Source: Bacilli bacterium
GTDB taxonomy: Bacteria; Bacillota_I; Bacilli_A; RFN20; CAG-826
Reading direction: 5' to 3'
Assembly: GCA_022653695.1 (NCBI GenBank)
Contig: JALCSW010000001.1
Coordinates: 487,034 to 551,033 of the forward strand
Length of the DNA stretch: 64,000 nucleotides
A program made the translations under genes and the position numbers. The notes under the pieces were generated by a model. That model did not search any database. It saw only the letters and a list, made by a program, of their open reading frames with translations, and was not told where the DNA came from. This document shows, in pieces, positions 7,543 to 16,300 of the stretch. The first letter of the stretch is position 1. Every line of letters starts with the position of its first letter.

Positions 7543-9207
7543 ATGCCAAAAATAGTTCTTAGCCACGTCAGCAAACGCTATGGGAACTTTTATGCCGTCG
7601 ACGACCTGAACCTCGAAATCGAGGATAAGTCATTCCTCACGATATTAGGCCCCTCCGGGTGTGGGAAAACGACGACCTTAAGAATGATCGCGGGGCTCGA
7701 AACGCCGTCCTCAGGCAAGATCGCCATCGGGGGAGAGACGGTTTTCAATTCCGAGACCGGAGTCAACGTGAGCGCCAGCCGGCGCAATATCGGCTTTCTT
7801 TTTCAAAACTATGCCCTATGGCCTCACATGAGCGTTTACGACAACATCGCCTTCGGCCTCGAGAACCTTAAAGACGATTTCCCCCAAATCGCTTTCGATT
7901 ATCGAAAATACAGGCGCTTCGCGGAGATTTTCGGCGACGCAAAAGCGTTATGGTCATGTTTTGAGGACGCCCGCTGCAAAAACAAGAAGAACCTTCGGAA
8001 GCGGTCGCTTCTTCGTCTAGTCAACTATTACCGCATCGATTCCTTGCTCGCCCAAGAAATCATGGATATGGGTTTTGGCGACAAAAGCGAGGACGAATTC
8101 GCCTCTTTCTGCCTTACGAAGAAACGGCAATACGACGAAAAAACCGAGCGTGAGCTCCTCCGCATCGAGGAGAGCGGGCAAGAAGTCGATGAAAAGGGAC
8201 GCCTCAGCAAAAACGGAAAGCCGCTGATGAGAAGGCGCGCCCTCAGCAAGGAAGAAATCGACAACGGGGTCTACGACGTGGCCCGCACCCTCCGCATCAG
8301 CGAATTCCTCGACCGTTACCCAAACGAGCTTTCCGGCGGCCAGCAACAGCGGGTCGCCATCGCCCGCACGCTGGCGCCGGGCCCGAAGATCCTTTTCCTC
8401 GACGAGCCGCTCAGCAATCTCGACGCCAAACTCCGCTTGGATATGCGAAGCGAGCTCAAACGCCTTCATATGGAAACGGGCTGCACCTTCGTCTACGTGA
8501 CCCACGATCAGCAGGAGGCGATGACCCTCTCCAACCAGATCTGCTTGCTCAACAACGGGGTCCTTCAACAGATAAACGCCCCGCTCGACGTCTATAAGCG
8601 ACCCGCCAACCTCTTTGTCGCGGATTTCGTGGGCAGCCCCGCGATCAACTTCGTCAACGCAAAGGCCACCCAAGAAAGGGAGGGCATCCGCCTTTCTTTC
8701 TTCGACGACGAGATCACGGGCCTTTTCGAGCCGAATATCTACGTCGATTTGGCTTCCTTTAGCAAAAAGATGGAAGAGCGGGCTAGGGAGGAACGAGAGG
8801 AAAAAGAAAAGAGAAGCCGCGATAAGCATTACGTCGAAAAGGAAAACCCCGATCGGCCTTTTGAATACAACGTCAACATGATCGGGACCGAGGACCTTCC
8901 CTTTGAGGAGGAGAACGAGGATGACGACAACGTCGTGCTCGGAATACGTCCCGAATTCGTGAAGATCGACGAAGGGGGGCCGCTTGAAGGGGAAGTCTAC
9001 GCCGCGCTTCCCAGCGGCTCGGAAACGATCGTGAAGTTGCGTGTGGGCCGCTTCCTCCTCACGGCGATCGTTTACGGCGGGGTTGACTACAAGGTTGGCT
9101 CCAAAGCCCGAATGAGTTTTTCGGGGCGCGGCATCTTGCTTTACGAAAAAAAGAGCCAGCACCTAATCTCTCAGGGCCAACTCACGATTGAGGGAACAAA
9201 AAAGTAA
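7543..9207 (+). CDS. MsmX/UgpC-like ABC ATPase with a large helical-domain insertion
   Basis: 554 residues, against about 370 for the family. Walker A GPSGCGKTT at 36-44, Q-loop Q88, signature LSGGQ at 263-267, Walker B LFLDEP near 284-289, the switch His in VTHDQQEA, and a C-terminal TOBE-like region. Between Q-loop and signature there are about 175 residues where roughly 50 are normal: a charged insertion at about 109-240. A second charged stretch rich in Glu/Lys/Arg splits the C-terminal region. GGGAGGG precedes the ATG. No permease genes adjoin it, so it may be a shared ATPase, for instance for the importer at 41940-45067, which lacks one. Its promoter is that of the two-component operon. 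Confidence 0.87.
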   Translation: MPKIVLSHVSKRYGNFYAVDDLNLEIEDKSFLTILGPSGCGKTTTLRMIAGLETPSSGKIAIGGETVFNSETGVNVSASRRNIGFLFQNYALWPHMSVYDNIAFGLENLKDDFPQIAFDYRKYRRFAEIFGDAKALWSCFEDARCKNKKNLRKRSLLRLVNYYRIDSLLAQEIMDMGFGDKSEDEFASFCLTKKRQYDEKTERELLRIEESGQEVDEKGRLSKNGKPLMRRRALSKEEIDNGVYDVARTLRISEFLDRYPNELSGGQQQRVAIARTLAPGPKILFLDEPLSNLDAKLRLDMRSELKRLHMETGCTFVYVTHDQQEAMTLSNQICLLNNGVLQQINAPLDVYKRPANLFVADFVGSPAINFVNAKATQEREGIRLSFFDDEITGLFEPNIYVDLASFSKKMEERAREEREEKEKRSRDKHYVEKENPDRPFEYNVNMIGTEDLPFEEENEDDDNVVLGIRPEFVKIDEGGPLEGEVYAALPSGSETIVKLRVGRFLLTAIVYGGVDYKVGSKARMSFSGRGILLYEKKSQHLISQGQLTIEGTKK

Positions 9208-9226
9208 ATCCAAGCCTAATTTGCGG

Positions 9227-10396
9227 TTATTTTGCCTCTTTTATTGAGTTTTCTTCCTGCAGCCTTTTGTTGACGTACATCTCCCTGTCGATCCTTTCAA
9301 GGAAGGCGGGAACGTCCAGCGTTTGCTTCCATTCCATCCTAAAGAATCCGAAAGCGAAATGAAGCTCATAGGGGCGGCTGTTCGATTTCTTGAATTCTCT
9401 TTCCTTCTCGAGGAGCCGCTTTTTGAATTCGACTTGGACGTTGGGGTCGTCGCTTGTGATGACGATGACGAACTCATCCCCGGCGTAACGGGCGAAAAAC
9501 TCATTGGGGACCCGGCAATTGCGAAGGATCTCCGCGGCTTCCTGAAGCGCTTGGTCGCCGACGCGATGGCCATAGTTGTCGTTGATCTCCTTGAAATGGT
9601 TAAGGTCAAGCATGCATCCGATGAGCCATTGACTACGCCTTTGGGGGCGGACTCTGGAAAGGGTTTGCAGATAATCCTCCAGTTGCATCCGGTTATAAAG
9701 GCCCGTCAAAGGATCGAATTGCGTCTTTTGGACGACCGCGATGAGGAAGAGGCCCAATAGCGAGATGGAAGCCGACGGCCAGGTGATGAGAAGCCAAGGG
9801 AAAACAATCTGGACGACATTGCAAATCATGGGGAAGACGAAACAAACGACGCAAGCGATGGCCTTCTCGCGGCCTAGGCGTTTCCGGAAACGGAAGAGGA
9901 CGACCCAGAGCAAAACGTAATAAGGATAAGTGAGGGCGGCTGTGGTCCACCACCCCCACCCGCCACGCGAATAAGCGCACGTCACGGGGTCAACCGAGAA
10001 AACCAAGCCCGGGACAAAAGCGCTGGTGAGGGAGAAGGCCATGACCAAAAAGACCGGGATCCCAGCAAGAACCAAAAAACGGAAAGTGAAAACCTGGCCA
10101 GCCTCCTGCAACATGAAAACGACCCAAAAATAGAGAAGCAGGGCTTGAAAAACGAAATAAAGCACCGAAAAGACGATGGCGGCATAGTAGCAAAAGAGGC
10201 TCCCCCGTCCTGAGCAGCAAACGATACCGACATCGCTCGCCATGAGCAAAATGAGCGTCCAAAGCGACAAGCGGAAAGCCCAATGGTTTGCGCTTACGAT
10301 GAAACGACGGGCCGAGAAATAGAAAAGAACCATGCTTGAGAGCACGATCCCAAACAAGTTTGGCATGATTTTCCAGACGAGTTCAACGCTGTTCAT
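9227..10396 (-). CDS. Membrane-bound diguanylate cyclase (GGDEF domain)
   Basis: 389 residues. About the first 215 form six or seven hydrophobic helices, a membrane sensor module; the rest is a GGDEF domain starting at DPLTGLYNR. The signature is RYAGDEF with AGDEF at 305-309; Ala for the first Gly is common in active enzymes. The substrate-binding segment HFKEINDNYGHRVGD is intact. It should make cyclic di-GMP from two GTP. No RxxD inhibitory site is obvious. It ends 19 bases from the convergent ABC ATPase gene. No clear Shine-Dalgarno precedes the ATG. No c-di-GMP effector or EAL enzyme is seen in this window. Confidence 0.9.
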   Translation of the reverse strand: MNSVELVWKIMPNLFGIVLSSMVLFYFSARRFIVSANHWAFRLSLWTLILLMASDVGIVCCSGRGSLFCYYAAIVFSVLYFVFQALLLYFWVVFMLQEAGQVFTFRFLVLAGIPVFLVMAFSLTSAFVPGLVFSVDPVTCAYSRGGWGWWTTAALTYPYYVLLWVVLFRFRKRLGREKAIACVVCFVFPMICNVVQIVFPWLLITWPSASISLLGLFLIAVVQKTQFDPLTGLYNRMQLEDYLQTLSRVRPQRRSQWLIGCMLDLNHFKEINDNYGHRVGDQALQEAAEILRNCRVPNEFFARYAGDEFVIVITSDDPNVQVEFKKRLLEKEREFKKSNSRPYELHFAFGFFRMEWKQTLDVPAFLERIDREMYVNKRLQEENSIKEAK

Positions 10397-11197
10397 ATAT
10401 GGGTATTCTTACATATTTTGCGCATTTTCCATATGTTTTGATTGGAGGCGGGACAAAAGAACCTTCACTTTTGCTTTTGGATTCGTTTCCCAAGGGAAAA
10501 ACGAGGGCGGTTTCAATAGCGATAAGTCAATTCCCAGCGGAGTATTTTAGCCTTCGGCAATCCGACGCGCTTTAATCTATTCGGCACTCCAATAACGACT
10601 ATGCTCAAATTGCAAAATAACAGGATTTTCCCCCATTTTAGGTTTGCCTTACCGTGTTTATCCGCTTTGGCCGATCCGATTTTTCAAAGCCCACCTTGAC
10701 CATGTTAGCAAATTTGGCTTCAATCGGCGGAAGAAAAGCCAAAACCGACCGCTCAACCCTCTCTGATTTTTTTAATCAACTCTTGGTGGCACATGAATAA
10801 CGCAAACAAAACGTTCTTTATAAAAGGAAAAAGTCGTTTTTGCTTGTGTGCCAATTTTCCAAATAATTATCGAGCCGCGTAGTGATGGCTCTTGTCTTTA
10901 TTTATTCGCCCCTCGAACAAAGTGAAGGCTGGAACGCCAACAACCGAAAAGATGAACGGCAAATGACAAAAAAGGATTTTCCCGTTCGCTTCATACAACG
11001 CATAAATTGTCATAGCGGCAGAAGCATGTAAGCACGCAGCGTAAAACCCCGTTGATGGCTTTACAAACATTGGAATCTTTAACAACAATTTATTCTGCAT
11101 AGATTTCAGCAGATTGTCGTGGAGGGTTCCCAGGACAAGATAGCTTTTTCACCCATCTTTAGTCATGCCTTTCTCTCCAAAAAGAGGGGGGCTTTTT
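10397..11197. other. About 800 bases without a supported gene
   Basis: Upstream flank of the accessory island. No tRNA, insertion sequence or long open frame with a ribosome-binding site is seen. A 77-codon open frame on the minus strand (10867-11100) lacks a Shine-Dalgarno and a family resemblance. The segment is AT-richer than its neighbours and could hold the promoter of the regulator gene at 11198 or the end of the integrated element; no direct-repeat attachment site was recognised by eye. Confidence 0.5.
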
Positions 11198-11758
11198 ATG
11201 GCAGAAAAAAAGATTTTCGAAGAAAACGGCTACAAATGGTGCAAAGAGAAAACAGACGAGACGCCTTATTACATTAACCTTGAATACAAAGGGAAAATAT
11301 GGTGCGATTACAGGCTTTTCAGACTTTACAAAAGAATGGACGAACAGGAATCGAAGACCGTCGACAACGAATCGAGATGCCTCGTTTTCAATAAAAACAA
11401 ACTACTGGTTAAATGCCGACTCAATTGCGAAACCGAATGCCCTTATGGCCCTAATCACGGCAGAACGGGAAAACCCGTTTCGCTTGATTCGATTCAGGAA
11501 AAAAGCAACTTCGATTTCGCCGATTCCGAAAGCGATCCGGATGAGGAGTATTCGGAACGGGAAACATTTTCCGCGTTCGCTCAAACAATCGCTAGACTCG
11601 ATAAAACCGACCGGCTCATTTATCTTTCGATACGAATGAAGGGGAAAACCGAACGGGAAATCGCAAAAGAATTGGGAATATCCCAGCCCGCCGTCCACAA
11701 AAGGCTGGTTAAAACGGCCGAGTACGTCGAAAAAATCATGACGAAATTCGTCGGTTAG
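11198..11758 (+). CDS. Phage-like regulator with sigma-70 region 4 helix-turn-helix
   Basis: 186 residues from the ATG at 11198, which has GAGGGGGG six bases upstream; an earlier in-frame ATG at 11165 has none. The C-terminal 60 residues are a sigma-70 region 4 type HTH (DRLIYLSIRMKGKTEREIA, then ISQPAVHKRL). The N-terminal part contains clustered cysteines (CRLNCETECPYG) and no recognisable region 2, so it is probably not a complete sigma factor but a region-4-only regulator of the kind found in phages and integrative elements. It stands first in the cassette leading to the giant RHS gene and is the likely regulator of it. Arg codons AGA/AGG are used more than in neighbouring host genes. Confidence 0.7.
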   Translation: MAEKKIFEENGYKWCKEKTDETPYYINLEYKGKIWCDYRLFRLYKRMDEQESKTVDNESRCLVFNKNKLLVKCRLNCETECPYGPNHGRTGKPVSLDSIQEKSNFDFADSESDPDEEYSERETFSAFAQTIARLDKTDRLIYLSIRMKGKTEREIAKELGISQPAVHKRLVKTAEYVEKIMTKFVG

Positions 11759-11864
11759 GTTATCAGAAACGCGGTTCTTTTCCTTTTATGGGTGAAGGCG
11801 GGTCTGCTCTTTGCGGAAAGGCCGGCCCACAAAAACGATTCCATGAACGTGGAGGTGATTGTAT

Positions 11865-12164
11865 GTGGAATTAACTCTATCCGTTATTAGCCTCGTAACT
11901 TCTCTCTCTGGCATCGCTTTCGCGTTCTTGGCGTTTAGAAGGAACGACAAAAGCGATCGAGTCGAAGAGGGGAAACACGAAGGGACGATGACATCCGATA
12001 TCGGCTACATAAAAGCCTGCGTTGACAGGGTTGAGAAAAGCCTATCGGTCGTCGACGAAAGATACCGTTGTGCCGCCGAACGTCTTGCCAAACTCGAGGA
12101 GTCCGTAAAGAACGCCGAAAAGAGAATAGACGAACTGTGCGGGAAAAAGGAGATTAATCAATGA
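11865..12164 (+). CDS. Phage-type small membrane protein upstream of holin
   Basis: About 100 residues: one N-terminal membrane helix (LSVISLVTSLSGIAFAFLAF), then a charged helical tail, DIGYIKACVDRVEKS and onward, predicted coiled coil. Proteins of this layout stand directly before holins in the lysis modules of many Bacillota phages (XhlA/BhlA-like in build). GGAGGTGA at 11851-11858 favours the GTG at 11865; a TTG at 11859 in the same frame is an alternative. The gene overlaps the holin gene by 4 bases. A weak hairpin may lie in the 100-base leader upstream. Confidence 0.65.
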   Translation: MELTLSVISLVTSLSGIAFAFLAFRRNDKSDRVEEGKHEGTMTSDIGYIKACVDRVEKSLSVVDERYRCAAERLAKLEESVKNAEKRIDELCGKKEINQ

Positions 12165-12457
12165 GCGTTGCATATGTTCCGATCATCGTGGTCTGCTGCT
12201 ATATAATCGGCGAAATCTACAAACTGGTTTTCAAGAAATTCGATAGGAAATTCAAATACATTCCCATCGTGACGACCGTGTGCGGGGGGCTACTTGCCGT
12301 CCTTATTTACTTCACGGCTCCGGAAATCGTCAACGCGAGCAACGTTTACGAAGCGCTGCTGGTGGGTTTTGTATCTGGCGCCAGCTCAACTGGCACGAAC
12401 CAAATCGTCAAACAACTGTTTTCCAAAAACAATGGAGGTAACGACAATGGAAAATAA
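12161..12457 (+). CDS. Phage-type holin (Hol44/superfamily V-like)
   Basis: 98 residues with two or three hydrophobic segments (about 3-17, 36-52 and 65-85) and a short charged, Asn/Gly-rich tail. The stretch LLVGFVSGASSTGTNQIVKQL closely follows the end of Hol44-type holins, which have a G-L-A-S-T-G-x-N/H-Q pattern. Holins make the membrane permeable and release endolysin or, in clostridial toxin loci, large toxins. No endolysin gene is found here; instead the next genes are a nucleotidyltransferase and a giant RHS protein. It overlaps its upstream neighbour by 4 bases and the downstream gene by 11. Confidence 0.75.
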   Translation: MSVAYVPIIVVCCYIIGEIYKLVFKKFDRKFKYIPIVTTVCGGLLAVLIYFTAPEIVNASNVYEALLVGFVSGASSTGTNQIVKQLFSKNNGGNDNGK

Positions 12458-13331
12458 AAAAGAGTTCAATCCTAAAATCACGTTCAAGTTTATCGAGAAC
12501 ATCTGGCAGGAACGAGACCATCGCGAGAGCGAAGCGGGGATTAAAGCCATATACAAGGGAGAAGCCCTGCCGCACTCTTTCACGGAAATGATGTTCTCAA
12601 AGGCCCTCAAGGCCTATGAGATCATACGTGACGGGAAAGACATCAGCGAAGAAAAGGTTATCGAGATCCTATCGATCTACAAACCCGAAACCGTCATCAA
12701 AAGCGGTTCCGAAGCCTCAATCGCCCCTATAGTCGAGGAAATTAAGAAGGCGCTTGAACACGACACGAACTGGCGCGACCGGTTTCTGAAGATATTCAGG
12801 ATGAGCGTCATGAATCCCTTGTTCAAGGATTATGAGGTCGAAATGGCCAAAATCCTTTCCAACTACGCCCTCATATGCAACGGGCTTCCGCCCATCATTA
12901 TGTACTGCTACTCATCGGAGAGCATGGCCAGAATAATCCGTTATGGGGGAACGGACCAAGAGCTGGGTAAAACGTTGTCCTTGCTAACGAAGAGAACGAA
13001 CAGGTTCAACCGAAGCCACGAGGTGATACCTCTCAGTGAGGTTCAAAAAGGGCTCTGTATCATCCAAGATGATCTGATTTCCGATTATGGGATCAAGCAT
13101 CTTAGCATATTCGGCTCCTATGCAAGGGGCGAACAGGACAAATACAGTGACCTTGACGTGGTTTGCGAGGTGCGTAAGGACTTCCGAAGCATCGCGAACC
13201 TCCGAGAGAAAATAGCCTTGAAAATAAAGGGAGCCGTCGGAATGGACGTCGATGTCATGATCGACGATCTAACTTACGATTCCAATCAGATTCCAGTCGA
13301 TATGTTCAGCGAAAAATTAAATCAATTTTAA
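12447..13331 (+). CDS. Degenerate Fic-like domain fused to MNT nucleotidyltransferase
   Basis: 294 residues from the ATG at 12447 (GGAGGTAACGACA before it). The C-terminal part (about 210-294) has the minimal nucleotidyltransferase motif IFGSYARGEQ followed by SDLDVV: GS, then two catalytic Asp. The N-terminal 190 residues look like a Fic fold: the region NPLFKDYEVE followed by LSNYALICNGLPPIIM lines up with the Fic HPFxxGNGR loop and its following helix, but His, Gly-Asn-Gly and Arg are all missing, so AMP transfer by the Fic part is unlikely. A role as modifier, antitoxin or chaperone for the adjoining RHS protein is possible. It overlaps the holin gene by 11 bases and ends 12 bases before the RHS gene. 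Confidence 0.65.
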   Translation: MENKKEFNPKITFKFIENIWQERDHRESEAGIKAIYKGEALPHSFTEMMFSKALKAYEIIRDGKDISEEKVIEILSIYKPETVIKSGSEASIAPIVEEIKKALEHDTNWRDRFLKIFRMSVMNPLFKDYEVEMAKILSNYALICNGLPPIIMYCYSSESMARIIRYGGTDQELGKTLSLLTKRTNRFNRSHEVIPLSEVQKGLCIIQDDLISDYGIKHLSIFGSYARGEQDKYSDLDVVCEVRKDFRSIANLREKIALKIKGAVGMDVDVMIDDLTYDSNQIPVDMFSEKLNQF

Positions 13332-13343
13332 GGAGAAAGCAAA

Positions 13344-16300
13344 ATGACACATTTATTCACGAACGCGAACAGCAACGTAAGGGTTGCAAGCTACATCAAG
13401 AAGGGCGGAAGCTCTTCCTTCGAAGAAACCAGTGGCGAAGCATACACCAAACTGGAAAGAGACGACACGATTAGACTTGACGTCACGGGGTTTGAATTCA
13501 GAAGGGAGCAAAGTGTCAGCAACGCGCGACTGATTTGCTATTTCGAGAGTCTGATGCCCAATGACGAACTGACGATCAAATACGCAAACGGCAGCACGAT
13601 CGATGAAGTGATCGTCGGATCGGACCAAAACTATCTAAACAAACGGGTATGCAACTACGTTTCGTTCGACCTGACAAGATTCATTTCAGATAGGGCAAGA
13701 GTTGGTTCGATGGCGTCAATTTTCATGTCTTTCGCCTCAAGAAGGGAATGCGTCAATTTCGTCGGCTTCAAGTACTTAGACAACTCCAACGCCGACAAGA
13801 GCCCTGAGGATAAGCAAGAATACTTCATGGTTTCCTACGCAAACATCGAAGGGGTCGAGAGCCACTTCGCCTTCGACAAAAAGCCTCTTGGCATGTCCGG
13901 CGAAGCCATGGTCAACATAAGGCAAGGCAATCTGATTTGCGTTTTCCCTCTTTCGCTCAACAACCCAAATGTCGAGCAAGTAGGCCTTTTCCTAACCTAT
14001 AACAGTTTAAAAGGCAACGCGGACTCCACTTTCAGGAAAGGGTTCAGGGGACCTATCGAATACGATTTTGACCTTTCCTCGAAAAACTCGGGGATTCTAA
14101 AGCTCACCAACCAAACCCTTAAGAAAGGGTATTACTCAAAACTTTCGGCGGATGAGAGGTACAAACTTACTCCGGAGACAAGCAAAGACGTTTATTATTG
14201 CCATTCCGACTCCACCTATATCGTTGATGAAGGAGACGGATCGTTCACCCTCGTTTCTGAGAACAAGAGAATGAACTTCAGTCAAAACAGCCAGAAAGCG
14301 ATGATAAATTACTTTCTTCTTGAGGATGGGTTGAAAATCAAGGCCGTTTACAAGGACGGATTTCCAAAAGAACTGATCTATCCGGACGGGAAGAACGATT
14401 CCTTCGTCTATTCCGGATCCCATCTCGCTAAGGTGGTCTCCAGCCGTTTCGGCATCGAGACCTCGTTCGAGTACGAGGGAGGCAATCTTTCGAAAGTCAC
14501 AACCGAGAAAATCAGCCTCGATCTCGACAACGACATGCGTGAGAAAAGGGACGTTATAAGAAAAACGGATTTGGTTTACGAAAACGGAGATTTAAAGCAA
14601 ATCGCCAATTCGCCCGAAAGAAAGGCCCTCGCCTTCGCTTATAAAAACGGCAGAGTCGCCTCCATTGTTGAACAAGCGATCGACGACGATGGAAAACTTG
14701 TCGACGGGAAAAGCGACCATTTCATATACAGCAACACATTCACGATCGTGACCGACCGCCAAGGCAATCAGGTCCTCTACCATTTCGATGCCTACGGAAG
14801 TTGCACCTATACGTTGGATCAAAACGGGGTGTCCAACAACTTCAAGTTTGGATCCGTGTCCGAAACCGACCAAAACATGGAATGCCATAAACTTCGGTCA
14901 AAACGCCAAAGCCAAGGCAACATCCCAAACCTGATTTACAACGGTGGCTTCGAATTCGCCGACGAACCCCTCAAAGGGTGGACAATAAACAAAGGGTCTG
15001 CCGAAAGCGCATCGCTTTCAAAGGAAAGCCTCTATGGCGAAAGCTGCCTTAACGTCGCGGCGGCGAAGGATCGGGAATTCGCCTTCGCCCAATCTTTCAA
15101 TCAGAAATCCGGCGGGACGTTCACTCTTGACGGATTCTACAAATCGAACGGAAACGAACCGGATTCGGCAAGCAAAGTCATCCTTTTAATCAAATACGTC
15201 GAGGAAATCAAGCCTTCCCCTTCGGAGTGCTATTATTCCGGGGAAAGTAAATCGAAGAAAATCGACAGAACGAAGGAGACGGTCATTGATCTTCCGCTGA
15301 CTAACGGCAGCTGGAAGGAATTCAAATCCGAGGCCATCGGCGTTCCCACTGGCTCTGACATTTCCTTGACGATCGAATGCGAAAGCGACATTTCTTTTGA
15401 CGAAATTCAACTGACAAGAAACAATTTTGTCGGCGGATACAACTACCTCAGGAATTCCCATTTCGAGAACGTGACTAACGGTGGCCCCACCAGTTGGAAA
15501 ACCACCAACATGAATGCCAACGACGGAATCTCAAGCTCATTGGGACTGATAACCTCAGACGCCTTTGGCAAGATGGTGGAGGGAAACGTCTTCAAAATCG
15601 GCGGATCGGCGGAAAACCGCGCCAAGTGTCTCGAGCAGAGGATCAACCTTAAAGGCGATTCCGGAGAAAGGCTCGTGGCGAACTGCTGGGTCAATGGCAA
15701 GAAAACGTCAAACGAGAGATTCCAACTCGAAGTCGACGTCCATTACGCCGGCCTAACGGCCGATAGGTTGAAAAAATACTTTTTCTCTCCCTCGAACGAC
15801 GAAGAAGGATGGCAGGTCATCACCGGCCTCGTCAGTACCGAGCGTCCTTACGATTACGTGATAGTGAGGGTGACGCACCGCGGCTTCAATTGCGTTTTCG
15901 TCGATGCCATCCAACTTTTCAAATCAAAAACGGGAAGCACCTTTTCCTATGACGAGAAAGGCAATTTAATGTCTGCTTCCGATACCGCAAAGAACGCGGA
16001 ATCCTCTTACGACAAGAACAGTCGAATGACTAGGAAATCGTGCACAGACGGGCAACAATTCCAGTACGCTTATGACGCAAGCAAAGGGAAGGTCACCAGA
16101 ATAACCGACAATTTCGGCAATGACGTTTCCTTTGATTATTCAGAAAGCGGAGTTGTGAAAGAGATCAAATCGGGCGACCTTACGATAAGAACCGAAGAGA
16201 AACAAATTGACAAGGGGCCAATCGCCAAGACCGATGACCTTGGCAACAAGACGGAATCGGCCACGGACGAATTCGGAAACGTGGTTTCCTACGTCGATGG

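Noticed and set aside
8017-9162. 381-codon open frame antisense to the ABC ATPase gene
   Set aside because: The sense strand carries all ABC motifs; this frame has none.
10867-11100. 77-codon open frame on the minus strand in the gap before the island
   Set aside because: One hydrophobic stretch, but no ribosome-binding site or promoter and no recognised family; chance frame more likely.
11198-13331. Complete prophage
   Set aside because: Only a regulator and two lysis-type genes are phage-like; no integrase, portal, capsid, tail or endolysin gene is seen.
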